Made by a program: the position numbers and the translations under genes
Shown: piece by piece, positions 17,864 to 27,061 of the stretch
Layout: each line of letters opens with the position of its first letter
Position numbering within the stretch: the first letter of the stretch is position 1
Source: Lentibacillus populi
GTDB taxonomy: Bacteria > Bacillota > Bacilli > Bacillales > Amphibacillaceae
Reading direction: 5' to 3'
Length of the DNA: 64,000 nt
Assembly: GCA_014642895.1 (NCBI GenBank)
Contig: BMJD01000002.1
Coordinates: 124,001 to 188,000 of the forward strand
The notes under the pieces: model-generated
What the model was told of the DNA's origin: nothing
Seen by the model: the letters and a program-made list of their open reading frames with translations, nothing else
The model's database searches: none

Positions 17864-18973
17864 TTGAAAAGTCGTAGGTTTATCTTGTTATTTGCTTTAA
17901 TTTTAACTATTGGAATGGTACTGGCTGCCTGTGGGAGTTCAGACAGCGGGGATAAAAACAATGATAAAAAATCAGGTGAAAAAGTCGATAATGGAGAGGC
18001 AGCTGACTTCAGTGCAGCAATGGTAACCGATATTGGCGGTGTTGATGACAAATCATTTAACCAATCAGCCTGGGAAGGTTTGCAAGCATGGGCTGACGAA
18101 CATGGTCTCGCGAAAGGAAAGGGAATTGATTATGCCCAATCCAATGATCAATCGGATTACATGCCGAACCTTACCCGTTTAGTGAAGCAGGATTATAAAT
18201 TAATCTTTGGAATCGGTTTTAATCTTAAAGAAGGTATTACCAAGGTTGCCAAACAGTATCCGGATACGCATTTTTCAATTGTCGATGATGTTGTGGAACA
18301 ACCAAATGTGGCAAGCGTTACCTTTAAAGAGCATGAAGGTTCATTCCTGGTAGGGGTTGCTGCAGCAATGAAGACAAAAACAAATAAGGTTGGATTCGTT
18401 GGTGGTGTTGACTCTCCATTAATTAATAAGTTTGAATCCGGCTTTATCGCTGGAGTTAAATCAATAAATCCAGATATCGATATTGATGTTCAATATGCTG
18501 AATCTTTTGGAGCTGCTGATAAAGGAAAATTAATTGCTACAAATATGTATAACAATGGTATTGATGTTATTTATCATTCGTCTGGTGGAACAGGAAATGG
18601 TGTATTTGCTCAAGCAAAGGACATTAAACAAAATGATCCGGACAAGGAAATTTGGGTGATTGGTGTTGACCGTGACCAGCATGAAGAGGGGCAAATCGGT
18701 GATAATAACGTAACATTGACCTCCATGGTTAAACGTGTTGATATTGCAGTACAGGATTTGGCAAACAAATCCATGAGCGGTGATTTCCCTGGCGGAGAGA
18801 TCCTTGAGTATGGTTTGGAAGATGATGCGATAAGTGTGGCAACAACAAATGAAGAAGCAATGACCGATGAGATTGTTGAGGCGGTTAACGAATGGAAAGA
18901 AAAAATCGCAAATGGTGAAATTGATGTGCCAAAAACACGCGAAGAGACAAAAGAATTCGTCGATGCGTTATAA
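17864..18973 (+). CDS. BMP-family substrate-binding lipoprotein of a nucleoside ABC transporter
   Basis: A 369-residue extracellular lipoprotein. It has a hydrophobic signal peptide ending in the lipobox LAAC (lipidated Cys23), a serine/lysine/aspartate-rich tether, then a basic-membrane-protein (BMP/PnrA) domain with the typical AMVTDIGGVDDKSFNQSAWEG start and GVDRDQHEEGQ segment. BMP proteins bind purine nucleosides; the closest named relative in B. subtilis is NupN. TTG 17864 follows AGGGGG. The ABC ATPase and two permeases follow in the same direction, separated by terminator-like hairpins, which probably let the binding protein be made in excess. Confidence 0.9.
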   Translation: MKSRRFILLFALILTIGMVLAACGSSDSGDKNNDKKSGEKVDNGEAADFSAAMVTDIGGVDDKSFNQSAWEGLQAWADEHGLAKGKGIDYAQSNDQSDYMPNLTRLVKQDYKLIFGIGFNLKEGITKVAKQYPDTHFSIVDDVVEQPNVASVTFKEHEGSFLVGVAAAMKTKTNKVGFVGGVDSPLINKFESGFIAGVKSINPDIDIDVQYAESFGAADKGKLIATNMYNNGIDVIYHSSGGTGNGVFAQAKDIKQNDPDKEIWVIGVDRDQHEEGQIGDNNVTLTSMVKRVDIAVQDLANKSMSGDFPGGEILEYGLEDDAISVATTNEEAMTDEIVEAVNEWKEKIANGEIDVPKTREETKEFVDAL

Positions 18974-18994
18974 GAGCAGGAAAAGTTTATGGGT

Positions 18995-19021
18995 GAAAAA
19001 GGCTGGGTTTTCCGGCCTTTT
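18995..19021 (+). terminator. Terminator-like hairpin after the BMP gene
   Basis: AAAAGGCTGG pairs with CCGGCCTTTT (one G-T pair). Only four T follow the stem, so read-through to the ATPase gene is likely. Confidence 0.65.
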
Positions 19022-19045
19022 CAACCTTAATCCAGCTAAAGTCCG

Positions 19046-19079
19046 CAAATGAAGTGATTATTTCCAGCCACTTCATTTG
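19046..19079 (+). terminator. Second hairpin downstream of the BMP gene
   Basis: CAAATGAAGTG and CACTTCATTTG form a perfect 11-base-pair stem, followed shortly by TTTTTATT. Confidence 0.55.
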
Positions 19080-19141
19080 GTGATTTTTATTACCAGGAAA
19101 TATATTATCTCCGCCTGCGAATAGCAGGACGTCATATTGAG

Positions 19142-19302
19142 CTACGTCCAGCTACTGTTAAAGGGAGACAAACACGTCACCATATATAAGTCAACATCGG
19201 TTCAGTAAGTCCATACTAGAGACTCTGCAGGGCATGCCGATGGAGGCTATTGGCGTGCTGGTTTTAGCCGGTCTTCCTTAAAACGGGCGCTTTTCACTTT
19301 TG
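19142..19302 (-). repeat. Dispersed repeat family A, copy A3 (degenerate, rearranged)
   Basis: The order of blocks matches the reverse orientation (CTACGTCCAGCTACTG, then AAGTCAACATCGGTTC, then AGTCCATACT, ending AACGGGCGCTTTT). An internal part, GGTTTTAGCCGGTCTTCC, is in the forward orientation, so the copy has been scrambled. It lies between the BMP gene and the transporter ATPase, within a 362-base gap that otherwise holds only the two hairpins and the ATPase ribosome site. Confidence 0.6.
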
Positions 19303-19335
19303 TTAGCAGCCAGTATATTTTTAGAGGGGTGAGGT

Positions 19336-20868
19336 TTGGTGGGTGATTATGTTGTTGAAATGCTTCATATTCGTAAGGAATTCCCTGGAATTGTTGCCAA
19401 CGATGATATAACCATACAATTAAAAAAAGGGGAAATTCATGCGTTGTTAGGTGAAAATGGTGCTGGAAAATCTACCTTAATGAATGTGCTGTTTGGTTTG
19501 TACCAGCCGGAAAAAGGGGAAATCCGTGTTAATGGTGAGAAGGTTAATATCACCAATCCCAACATTGCAAATGACCTGGGAATCGGAATGGTACATCAGC
19601 ATTTCATGTTGGTCGATACGTTTACCGTTACCCAGAATATTATTTTGGGCAGTGAACCGACAAAAAAGAGCGGGAAAATTAATCTCAAAAAGGCCGAAAA
19701 AGAAGTTCAGGAGCTTTCTGACCGTTACGGTTTAAAGGTAGATCCTGCTGCGAAAATAAGTGATATTTCAGTTGGGATGCAGCAGCGTGCGGAAATATTA
19801 AAGACGCTATACCGCGGGGCGGAGGTGCTTATTTTTGATGAACCTACCGCTGTTTTGACCCCACAGGAAATTAATGAGCTTATTGAAATTATGCGTTCCT
19901 TAATCAAAGAGGGCAAATCGATTATTCTGATTACCCATAAATTAAAGGAAATTATGGAAGTGTGTGACAGGTGTACCGTTATACGTAAAGGAAAAGGGAT
20001 TACGACCGTTGATGTGAAGGATTCAAACGTGACGGAGCTTGCATCATTAATGGTTGGAAGAGATGTCAGTTTTAAGACAGATAAATTGGCAGCTGAGCCG
20101 AAAGAAGTTGTGCTTAAAATTGACAATCTTTTTGTTAAAGATAGTAGAAAAGTAGACTTGGTCAAAGGCTTGAATCTTGAATTACACGCTGGTGAAATTG
20201 TCGGGATTGCAGGAGTTGACGGAAATGGTCAGTCGGAATTAATCGAAGCGATAACCGGTCTGGTAAAATCGGAATCAGGTACAATTAAGCTTAATAACAA
20301 GGATATAACCAACATGACACCGAGAAAAGTGACCGAAAGCGGTGTTGGTCATATACCGCAAGACCGACATAAATATGGACTTGTTTTGGACTATCCGATC
20401 GGCGAAAATATGGTACTGCAAACCTATTACCAAAAACCTTTTTCAAAAGGCGGGGTACTGAATTTTAAAGCGATTTATCAAAAGGCAACGAAACTAATTA
20501 AAGAATATGATGTCCGGACACCGAGTGAACATACAAAAGCCCGAGCATTGTCCGGAGGGAATCAGCAAAAAGCAATTATCAGCCGGGAAGTCGATCGTTC
20601 ACCTGATTTATTAATTGCTGCTCAGCCTACACGGGGCTTAGATGTTGGGGCAATTGAATTTATTCATAGAAAGCTGATTGAAGAAAGAGATAAAGGAAAA
20701 GCGGTATTACTCGTTTCCTTTGAATTGGACGAAATTATGGATGTAAGTGATCGTATTGCCGTAATGTTTGATGGACGGATTGTTGCCAATGTAAAACCAG
20801 AAGAAACTAATGAGCAAGAATTAGGCTTACTGATGGCAGGCAGTACGGAAAGTGCAGGTGACAAATAA
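19336..20868 (+). CDS. Nucleoside ABC transporter ATP-binding protein (two fused ATPase domains)
   Basis: A 510-residue cytoplasmic ATPase with two ABC modules, the layout of sugar/nucleoside importers (NupO, RbsA type). Module 1 has Walker A GENGAGKS (39-46), the signature-like SVGMQQRAEI near 142 and Walker B VLIFDEPTAVLT near 164. Module 2 has a degenerate Walker A GVDGNGQS near 293, an intact LSGGNQQKAI signature near 402, and AAQPTRGLDVG instead of the usual DEPT. So one ATP site is probably weakened, which is usual in this subfamily. The start is TTG 19336 (GTG 19339 possible) after GAGGGGTGAGG. It overlaps the next gene by one base. Confidence 0.92.
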   Translation: MVGDYVVEMLHIRKEFPGIVANDDITIQLKKGEIHALLGENGAGKSTLMNVLFGLYQPEKGEIRVNGEKVNITNPNIANDLGIGMVHQHFMLVDTFTVTQNIILGSEPTKKSGKINLKKAEKEVQELSDRYGLKVDPAAKISDISVGMQQRAEILKTLYRGAEVLIFDEPTAVLTPQEINELIEIMRSLIKEGKSIILITHKLKEIMEVCDRCTVIRKGKGITTVDVKDSNVTELASLMVGRDVSFKTDKLAAEPKEVVLKIDNLFVKDSRKVDLVKGLNLELHAGEIVGIAGVDGNGQSELIEAITGLVKSESGTIKLNNKDITNMTPRKVTESGVGHIPQDRHKYGLVLDYPIGENMVLQTYYQKPFSKGGVLNFKAIYQKATKLIKEYDVRTPSEHTKARALSGGNQQKAIISREVDRSPDLLIAAQPTRGLDVGAIEFIHRKLIEERDKGKAVLLVSFELDEIMDVSDRIAVMFDGRIVANVKPEETNEQELGLLMAGSTESAGDK

Positions 20869-21914
20869 TGACTTCCAATAAAAAATTTCATCTATTGGTT
20901 CCAATTATCTCTGTATTTTTAGGGCTGCTTTTCGGTGCTATCATTATGCTTTTTTCCGGATACAATCCGATTGAAGGATATGCAGCACTTTGGCAAGGCT
21001 CATTCGGTGACTTGTATTTCTTCGGTGAGACATTAAGGAAAGTCACACCATATATTCTTACCGGTTTGGCTGTTGCCTTTGCTTACCGGTCAAGTCTGTT
21101 CAACATTGGGGCTGAAGGCCAGGTCATTGTAGGCTGGCTTGCGGCAATATGGGTCGGGCTTTCTGTAGATGCCCCTATGTACATTCATTTGCCATTGGCA
21201 ATTATTGCGGCCGCAGTTGCCGGAGGAATATGGGGATTTATTCCCGGATTGTTAAAGGCGAAACTTGGGGTCCATGAGGTAATTGTAACAATAATGATGA
21301 ACTATATCGCATTATATTGTACGAATGAAATTATCCGCAGTATTCTAACCGATAATGCAGAAATAACTGAACCAATCCCTGAATCAGCATCACTTGCATC
21401 CGCCTGGCTGCAAAATATAACGTATTTTTCCAGACTTCATTACGGTATTTTAATTGCCTTATTTGCTGCATTAGTGATGTGGTTTATTATTGATCGGACA
21501 ACAATTGGCTATGAGCTGAAGTCAGTTGGATTTAATCAGCACGCATCAAAATATGCAGGCATGAATGTCAGTAAAAATATTATTTTGTCGATGGCGATCT
21601 CAGGAGCTTTTGCTGGACTGGCCGGAGCGATGGAGGGTCTTGGAACATATGGAACTATTTCCGTTATGTCCGGTTTTACCAATTTAGGTTTTGATGGAAT
21701 TGCCGTTGCCTTATTAGGTGCAAATAGCGCTGTTGGTGTCGTGCTTGCAGCATTTTTGTTCGGTGTTCTAAAGGTAGGGGCTGTTAATATGCCTACCGTT
21801 GCGGGTGTACCATCTGAACTTGCTGATATTATTATTGCGTTAATTATTTTCTTTGTTGCATCAAGTTATCTTATTCGCTGGTTATTGCTTCGCTTTAAAA
21901 AGGAGGGGAAATAA
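20868..21914 (+). CDS. Nucleoside ABC transporter permease 1
   Basis: A 348-residue BPD_transp_2-type permease with about eight to ten membrane segments. It has the characteristic LFNIGAEGQVIVGWLAAI motif near residue 80 and the LGANSAVGVVLAAFLFGVLK segment near 285. It corresponds to NupP of the B. subtilis guanosine transporter. Its ATG overlaps the ATPase stop (TAATG), and the next permease begins one base after its stop, so the three are tightly coupled. Confidence 0.92.
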   Translation: MTSNKKFHLLVPIISVFLGLLFGAIIMLFSGYNPIEGYAALWQGSFGDLYFFGETLRKVTPYILTGLAVAFAYRSSLFNIGAEGQVIVGWLAAIWVGLSVDAPMYIHLPLAIIAAAVAGGIWGFIPGLLKAKLGVHEVIVTIMMNYIALYCTNEIIRSILTDNAEITEPIPESASLASAWLQNITYFSRLHYGILIALFAALVMWFIIDRTTIGYELKSVGFNQHASKYAGMNVSKNIILSMAISGAFAGLAGAMEGLGTYGTISVMSGFTNLGFDGIAVALLGANSAVGVVLAAFLFGVLKVGAVNMPTVAGVPSELADIIIALIIFFVASSYLIRWLLLRFKKEGK

Positions 21915-22874
21915 ATGGGGTTCGTTGATTTATTGCAATCCATTATTACACCTGCACTCTTCTTTTCTGCACCCCTTATTTTTACAGCGTTAGGCGGTGT
22001 ATTCAGTGAGAGATCTGGTGTCGTTAATATTGGTCTTGAAGGGCTAATGGTAATGGGAGCTTTTGTAGCGATTGTTTTTAATCTGACATTCGCTGATGCT
22101 TTAGGAGCCTTTACACCATGGATTTCCATTCTTGTTGCAATGGTTGTTTCCGGTATTTTTTCAATTATCCATGCGGTTGCTTCTGTATCATTTCGAGCCG
22201 ACCAGGTTGTCAGTGGGGTAGCCATTAACTTTTTAGCACTTGGTTTAGGTGTTTTCCTAACGAAACAATGGTATGGAAAGGGGCAGACGGACATGGTAAC
22301 GGAGCCATTCTATACAACCGACATCCCGCTGTTGGGTGACATTCCTGTGATCGGTCCAATATTTTTTCAAAATACGTATTTAACGTCTTATTTAGCAATT
22401 GTTTTAGCTTTTGTTGCTTGGTATATCCTTTATAAAACACCATTTGGATTACGCTTGCGAGCAGTTGGAGAACATCCAATGGCAGCCGATACAAATGGCA
22501 TCAACGTGTATAAAATGCGCTACATTGCTGTCATCATATCAGGAGCTATGGGCGGGCTTGGCGGTTCTGTTTTCGCCTTAACGATCGCCTTAAATTTTTC
22601 TCATTCAACGATCGTTGGACAAGGATTTATGTCTCTTGCGGCTGTTATATTTGGTAAATGGCATCCGCTCGGAGCAATGGGTGCGGCATTATTTTTTGGC
22701 TTTGCCCAAAGTTTAAGTGTCATCAGTGCTGGTGTTCCATTCCTTAAAGATGTACCGCAAATCTATTTGCTGATTGCCCCATATGTATTAACCATCCTGG
22801 CATTAGCAGGATTTATCGGACGTGCAGAAGCACCAAAGGCAAATGGTGTTCCGTATATTAAAGGTAGTCGATAA
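21915..22874 (+). CDS. Nucleoside ABC transporter permease 2
   Basis: A 319-residue integral membrane permease, partner of the previous gene (NupQ-like). It has the conserved VVNIGLEGLMVMGAF motif near residue 36, the SFRADQVVSGVAINFLALG block and the GEHPMAADTNGINVYKMRY cytoplasmic loop. A copy of repeat family B begins exactly at its TAA stop codon, and a strong terminator follows 70 bases later, closing the transporter operon. Confidence 0.92.
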   Translation: MGFVDLLQSIITPALFFSAPLIFTALGGVFSERSGVVNIGLEGLMVMGAFVAIVFNLTFADALGAFTPWISILVAMVVSGIFSIIHAVASVSFRADQVVSGVAINFLALGLGVFLTKQWYGKGQTDMVTEPFYTTDIPLLGDIPVIGPIFFQNTYLTSYLAIVLAFVAWYILYKTPFGLRLRAVGEHPMAADTNGINVYKMRYIAVIISGAMGGLGGSVFALTIALNFSHSTIVGQGFMSLAAVIFGKWHPLGAMGAALFFGFAQSLSVISAGVPFLKDVPQIYLLIAPYVLTILALAGFIGRAEAPKANGVPYIKGSR

Positions 22875-22897
22875 AGTGAAATCATCAGTGGGGAAGT
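22872..22897 (+). repeat. Dispersed repeat family B, copy a
   Basis: TAAAGTGAAATCATCAGTGGGG, a shortened version of the consensus TAAAGTGAAACTTCATTC-AGTGGGG. The TAA is the stop codon of the permease gene. Confidence 0.7.
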
Positions 22898-22943
22898 TCT
22901 TCATCGTCACTGAATGTTAGTTGAATGAATACGACTTTATAAA

Positions 22944-22988
22944 TAAAAGAACTGATCCAGATCAATTAGGGTCAGTTCTTTTATTTTT
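22944..22988 (+). terminator. Intrinsic terminator of the nucleoside transporter operon
   Basis: TAAAAGAACTGATCC pairs with GGGTCAGTTCTTTTA (one G-T pair), followed by six T. Confidence 0.92.
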
Positions 22989-23089
22989 TGGCAAAAATAG
23001 CCTATAATGATAATCAGAATAGAATAACCTGTAATTGAGATAGTAAAAAAGAATACATCAGCATGCTACATATAATGGGAGGAAAACTG

Positions 23090-24379
23090 ATGAATAAACT
23101 TACTGAAGAGGTGTTCCGGGAAAATGGGTTTCGCTTACATGTCATACCACATCAAAAGCATAAAACAATTGCTTTTGTTGCAAAATTCAGAGCACCATTG
23201 GACCGTGATACGATTACGATGCGGGCATTGCTTCCTTATGTATTAAAGCAGGGAACAAAAGCTTATCCGAGCAGGAAGGAGCTTGAGACACAGCTGGATA
23301 ATTTGTATGGTGCTACTCTTTCCATTGATGGTACAAAGAAGGGGAATAATCATATTATCAGTGTACGGCTGGAAGTTGCAAATGATAAATTTATCGCTGA
23401 TGAATCCACGGTAATGGACAATGCAGTAGCATTATTAAATGAAGTAATTTTTCATCCGAACGTTGCAAACGGAGCATTTTCTCAAGCGATTACAGACAGG
23501 GAAAAAGAAACGTTAAAGCAAAAAATGAATGCACTTGTGGACGATAAAATGAGCTATGCCAATACTAGGCTGATTGATGAAATGTGTAAAGACGAAATAT
23601 ACCGGCTGCATGTTCATGGGTATGAAGAGGATCTTGCCTCCATTACCCCGGAAAATCTTTACCAGTATTATCAAACAATGATCCAGCATGATCAGCTGGA
23701 TATATATGTTTCAGGTGATGTAGAAAGCAATAGCATGAAAGAAAAATTTATCTCATCTATTAACCGTGATGCTGATTCCGAATTGGCAACGAACCAGCCG
23801 GAAGCTGCAAAGCGGATTGGAAGACCTGATACAGTCATTGAAAAACAGGCCGTACAACAGGCAAAATTGCATCTTGGCTACCGGACAAATATCACGTATA
23901 GTGATGAGGATTATTTTGCGCTGCAGGTGTTTAATGGACTATTTGGCGGGTTCCCAAGTTCCAAACTATTTATCAACGTCCGGGAAAAGCATAGTTTAGC
24001 TTATTATGCGTCCTCCCGCTTTGAAAGTCATAAAGGATTGCTGATGGTGTTTAGCGGGATTGCCCCGAAAGACTATGAACAGGCGAAAGAAATTATCGAA
24101 CAGCAAATGGAAGCTATGAAAAAAGGTGACTTTACGGATAAGGAAGTAAAGGAAACGAAAGGATTGATTGTCAACCAGCTGCTGGAAACATTGGACAATC
24201 AGCAAGGCATCATCGAAATGCTCTACCAGCAAGTCATTGGTAATAAGCAAATGTCGCCGGAGGAATTAATTGCCGGGATCAAGCAGGTGACCAAAGAAGA
24301 AATTGTCAACGTTGCGAAGAAAATGGAATTGGATACCGTCTACTTATTAACAAAGAATGGGGGGAATGCAGATGAATAA
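23090..24379 (+). CDS. ymfF: M16-family protein YmfF (no zinc motif; partner of YmfH)
   Basis: A 429-residue M16 (insulinase) fold protein. It lacks the HxxEH zinc motif (the position reads around LPYVLKQGTKAYPSRKELET) but keeps the C-terminal SLAYYASSRF segment typical of the substrate-binding half. Together with the following gene it forms the split catalytic/non-catalytic pair seen in many M16 systems, so it is likely the non-catalytic subunit. ATG 23090 is chosen because GGGAGG at 23077-23082 is well spaced for it. It overlaps ymfH by eight bases. Confidence 0.9.
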   Translation: MNKLTEEVFRENGFRLHVIPHQKHKTIAFVAKFRAPLDRDTITMRALLPYVLKQGTKAYPSRKELETQLDNLYGATLSIDGTKKGNNHIISVRLEVANDKFIADESTVMDNAVALLNEVIFHPNVANGAFSQAITDREKETLKQKMNALVDDKMSYANTRLIDEMCKDEIYRLHVHGYEEDLASITPENLYQYYQTMIQHDQLDIYVSGDVESNSMKEKFISSINRDADSELATNQPEAAKRIGRPDTVIEKQAVQQAKLHLGYRTNITYSDEDYFALQVFNGLFGGFPSSKLFINVREKHSLAYYASSRFESHKGLLMVFSGIAPKDYEQAKEIIEQQMEAMKKGDFTDKEVKETKGLIVNQLLETLDNQQGIIEMLYQQVIGNKQMSPEELIAGIKQVTKEEIVNVAKKMELDTVYLLTKNGGNADE

Positions 24380-25655
24380 ACAAACTTATCAGGACATCAA
24401 AGAAACGATCTATTCGGAAAAGCTTGCCAATGGCTTGACGGTATTTTTATTACCGAAGCCACAGATGGCAAAGACGTATGCGTTATTTTCAACAAATTAT
24501 GGATCCATTGATCAAACCTTTGTTCCACTTGGAAAAAATGAAGAGGTAACAGTACCTGAAGGAGTTGCCCATTTTTTGGAGCACAAAATGTTTGAAAAGA
24601 AAGATCGTGATGTTTTTGCTGATTTCGGAAAGCAGGGTGCCTCGGCCAATGCCTATACATCGTTTACGAAGACAGCCTATTTGTTTTCTGCCACAACAAA
24701 TATTGAAGAAAACGTGGAAACATTGCTTGATTTTGTTCAGGATCCGTATTTTTCTGAACAATCGGTGGAAAAAGAGAAGGGGATTATTGGCCAGGAAATT
24801 AACATGTATGATGATCAGCCGGATTGGCAAGCATTCATGGGCACAATCAAAGGTATGTTCCAGAAACATGCCGTAAAGATAGACATTGCTGGTACGGTTG
24901 AATCGATCAGTGCCATTACAAAAGATGATCTGTATACATGTTATAACACGTTTTACCACCCGGAAAATATGACATTATTTATTGCCGGAAATTTTCAACC
25001 GGAAAACATGATGCAATTAATTGAAGCAAATCAGGCCAAAAAGGAATTCGCAAAAATGGATGCGATCAAACGGGATTATCCGGACGAACCTGGTCAAGTA
25101 TCAATGCCCGAAAACAAAATTGTCATGCCGGTATCAATACCGAAATGCACAATCGGTATTAAGGAATCAACCGCGGAATTGAAGGGCAAGGAATTTCTTA
25201 AGAAGGATCTGTTACAAAGCATGGTGCTCGATCATTATTTTTCCAAAGGCGGTACGTTTTATCAGACGCTATATGAAGAAAAACTGATTGATTCAAGCTT
25301 CTATTATGAAACGAATCTGGAGAAGAACTTTGGTTATTCGTTAATTGGCAGTAACACTTCTGAACCGGAACGATTTGCTGGAAAAGTGAAAGAGATGCTG
25401 TTAAGCACCAATCATGCGACATTAACAGCGGAGGAATTTGCCCAGATGAAAAAGAAAAAAATCGGGCAATTATTACGTGCAATGAATTCTCTGGAATTTA
25501 TAGCCAACAAATTCATCCATTATTACACGGTTGGAGTCGATCTATTTGAGCTCATACCAACAATTCAGTCGTTTACATTAGATGAGGTAACTGCTTTTAT
25601 CAAGGACTGGATCCAAAAAGAACGCTTAACCGTTTGCCAAATTGTTGCAGAGTAG
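24372..25655 (+). CDS. ymfH: M16-family zinc peptidase YmfH
   Basis: A 427-residue M16 peptidase with the inverted zinc motif HFLEH at residues 67-71, followed by the KQGASANAYTSFTKTAY strand and EKGIIGQEINMYDD region that provides the distal glutamate. It probably acts with YmfF as a heterodimer; the substrate is not known. ATG 24372 lies inside the last codons of ymfF, after a run of GGGGGG, and the overlap indicates translational coupling. Confidence 0.9.
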   Translation: MNKQTYQDIKETIYSEKLANGLTVFLLPKPQMAKTYALFSTNYGSIDQTFVPLGKNEEVTVPEGVAHFLEHKMFEKKDRDVFADFGKQGASANAYTSFTKTAYLFSATTNIEENVETLLDFVQDPYFSEQSVEKEKGIIGQEINMYDDQPDWQAFMGTIKGMFQKHAVKIDIAGTVESISAITKDDLYTCYNTFYHPENMTLFIAGNFQPENMMQLIEANQAKKEFAKMDAIKRDYPDEPGQVSMPENKIVMPVSIPKCTIGIKESTAELKGKEFLKKDLLQSMVLDHYFSKGGTFYQTLYEEKLIDSSFYYETNLEKNFGYSLIGSNTSEPERFAGKVKEMLLSTNHATLTAEEFAQMKKKKIGQLLRAMNSLEFIANKFIHYYTVGVDLFELIPTIQSFTLDEVTAFIKDWIQKERLTVCQIVAE

Positions 25656-25663
25656 GCGATTTT

Positions 25664-26380
25664 ATGGGGAAAAATGTACTTATTATTGGAGCAAGTGGAG
25701 ATATTGGCATAGCAATTGCCAAAGAATTGGCCGATGATGGTTACCAGCTTATGCTCCATTATCATCAAAACAAACAAGCAATCGAAAAGCTGCATGACAG
25801 GATAAAACAAGAACAGGTTCTGCTGGAAATACAAGCTGATTTAACGAAGCAAAATGAAATTGCTGCATTACTTGATGAATTGGTTTTTCCTGTTGATGCG
25901 ATTATTTTTACCAGTGGTACCGCACGATATGGACTGTTTCAGGAGGCAAGCACTGAAGAAATGGATAGCATGCTAACGTTACACGTAAAGGCACCATGGC
26001 TGATTATCAAACAATTATTGCCGCCGATGATCAAGCGGCGATCCGGTTCGATTATTTTTATTACATCCATTTGGGGAAATGTCGGTGCCAGCCATGAGGT
26101 GATGTATTCCTCGGTCAAAGGCGCACAGAATAGCTTTGTGAAAGCTTTGGCCAAGGAAGTTGCGCCTAGTGGTGTTTCGGTAAACGCCGTTAGTCCGGGG
26201 TTTATTGATACGAAAATGAATGGTCACTTGACACCGTCTGAAATCGATGCCGTCTTGGAGCGAATCCCGATGAACAGGGTTGGAAAACCAGATGAAGTTG
26301 CCCATGTTGTCGGGTTTCTCCTTGATGAAAAATCCAACTACATTCAAGGGGAAATCATCGAAATAAATGGTGGCTGGTAA
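25664..26380 (+). CDS. ymfI: Short-chain dehydrogenase/reductase YmfI (FabG-like)
   Basis: A 238-residue classical SDR. It has the nucleotide-binding GASGDIG motif at 9-15, a serine in FITSIWG, and the catalytic YSSVKG motif (Tyr148, Lys152) followed by FVKALAKEVA. The C-terminal GEIIEINGGW resembles FabG-type reductases. The substrate is not known; the B. subtilis homologue ymfI is likewise annotated as a putative 3-oxoacyl reductase. The first ATG after the ymfH stop is used; the ribosome site is weak, so coupling to ymfH is likely. Confidence 0.9.
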   Translation: MGKNVLIIGASGDIGIAIAKELADDGYQLMLHYHQNKQAIEKLHDRIKQEQVLLEIQADLTKQNEIAALLDELVFPVDAIIFTSGTARYGLFQEASTEEMDSMLTLHVKAPWLIIKQLLPPMIKRRSGSIIFITSIWGNVGASHEVMYSSVKGAQNSFVKALAKEVAPSGVSVNAVSPGFIDTKMNGHLTPSEIDAVLERIPMNRVGKPDEVAHVVGFLLDEKSNYIQGEIIEINGGW

Positions 26381-26392
26381 CGGCAGGCTAAA

Positions 26393-26472
26393 CCGTCACG
26401 TCCGCATGTTTTCACCTGCACTAACACCTCCTGTCCGTCGGAAATCCCCACTAAATGAAGTTTCACTTTATG
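26393..26472 (-). repeat. Dispersed repeat family B, copy b
   Basis: On the minus strand the core reads ATAAAGTGAAACTTCATTTA-GTGGGG (26446-26471). Towards 26393, the longer consensus (CACG...GCA...CACTAACACC) is recognisable but interrupted by extra sequence. It fills most of the ymfI-ymfJ gap. Confidence 0.65.
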
Positions 26473-26531
26473 TGTATAAATGAGAAAGAAATTCAAATAC
26501 TATACATGTAAAAAAGAAGGAGGCTGTAATA

Positions 26532-26792
26532 ATGTCTGTTTTGGATAACTTTGATACGTGGAAGGATTTCCTGGCTAACCGAATGCAGCAAGCTGAACAG
26601 CAAGGGATGAGCCAGCAAACGATTTCCAATTTGGCGTATGAGGTCGGTGACTACCTCGCTAAAAGAGTTGATGCCAAAAATGATGAAGAAGCGGTATTGC
26701 TTGAATTGTGGAATGCTGCCTCTACTGAAGAAAGACAAGCGATCGCAAGTTCTATGGTAAAGCTTGTGCAAAATGAAGGAAATGCAAAATAA
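26532..26792 (+). CDS. ymfJ: DUF3243 family protein YmfJ
   Basis: An 86-residue soluble, mostly helical protein (MSVLDNFDTWKDFLANRMQQ...) of the small YmfJ/DUF3243 family found in sporulating Bacillaceae. The function is unknown. It has a strong ribosome site (AAGGAGG, 26516-26522) and its own terminator. It lies between ymfI and ymfK as in B. subtilis. Confidence 0.9.
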   Translation: MSVLDNFDTWKDFLANRMQQAEQQGMSQQTISNLAYEVGDYLAKRVDAKNDEEAVLLELWNAASTEERQAIASSMVKLVQNEGNAK

Positions 26793-26805
26793 TCTTATTA
26801 GCCTG

Positions 26806-26843
26806 AAAGAAGCTGTGATCTGATAATCCAGCTTCTTTTTATA
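26806..26843 (+). terminator. Intrinsic terminator of ymfJ
   Basis: AAAGAAGCTG pairs perfectly with CAGCTTCTTT, followed by TT and then AT/T-rich sequence. Confidence 0.88.
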
Positions 26844-26888
26844 TTTTTTACCAGGAAGTTACAACATTTGTATGCTGTAGATAACAGA

Positions 26889-26940
26889 GTGGCTGGATTA
26901 GCACGTCCACTTGGCAGCGCCCGGCGGCTAGTGTACTTTA
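26889..26940 (-). repeat. Dispersed repeat family A, fragment A4
   Basis: GTCCACTTGGCAGCGCCCGG-CGGCTAGTGTACTT corresponds to the end block of family A in reverse orientation (compare GTCCAGCTCCAGCGCCCAGC-GACTAGTGGACTT in copy A5). Only about 50 bases remain. Confidence 0.7.
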
Positions 26941-26983
26941 CGGAATATTTTTCTAGCAATCTGGATTTATCTTGACAATCTAC

Positions 26984-27012
26984 TTTTCAGAACAGGAAAA
27001 ATCATTTATTAT
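26984..27012 (+). promoter_or_regulatory. Possible sigma-A promoter of ymfK
   Basis: TTTTCA (26984-26989), 17 bases, TATTAT (27007-27012). A better -35 (TTGACA at 26972) is too far from this -10, so the assignment is tentative. Confidence 0.35.
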
Positions 27013-27061
27013 AGAATAGAATGTGATCGTAAAAAAGTATCTGCATTTAAAGGAGCGGACT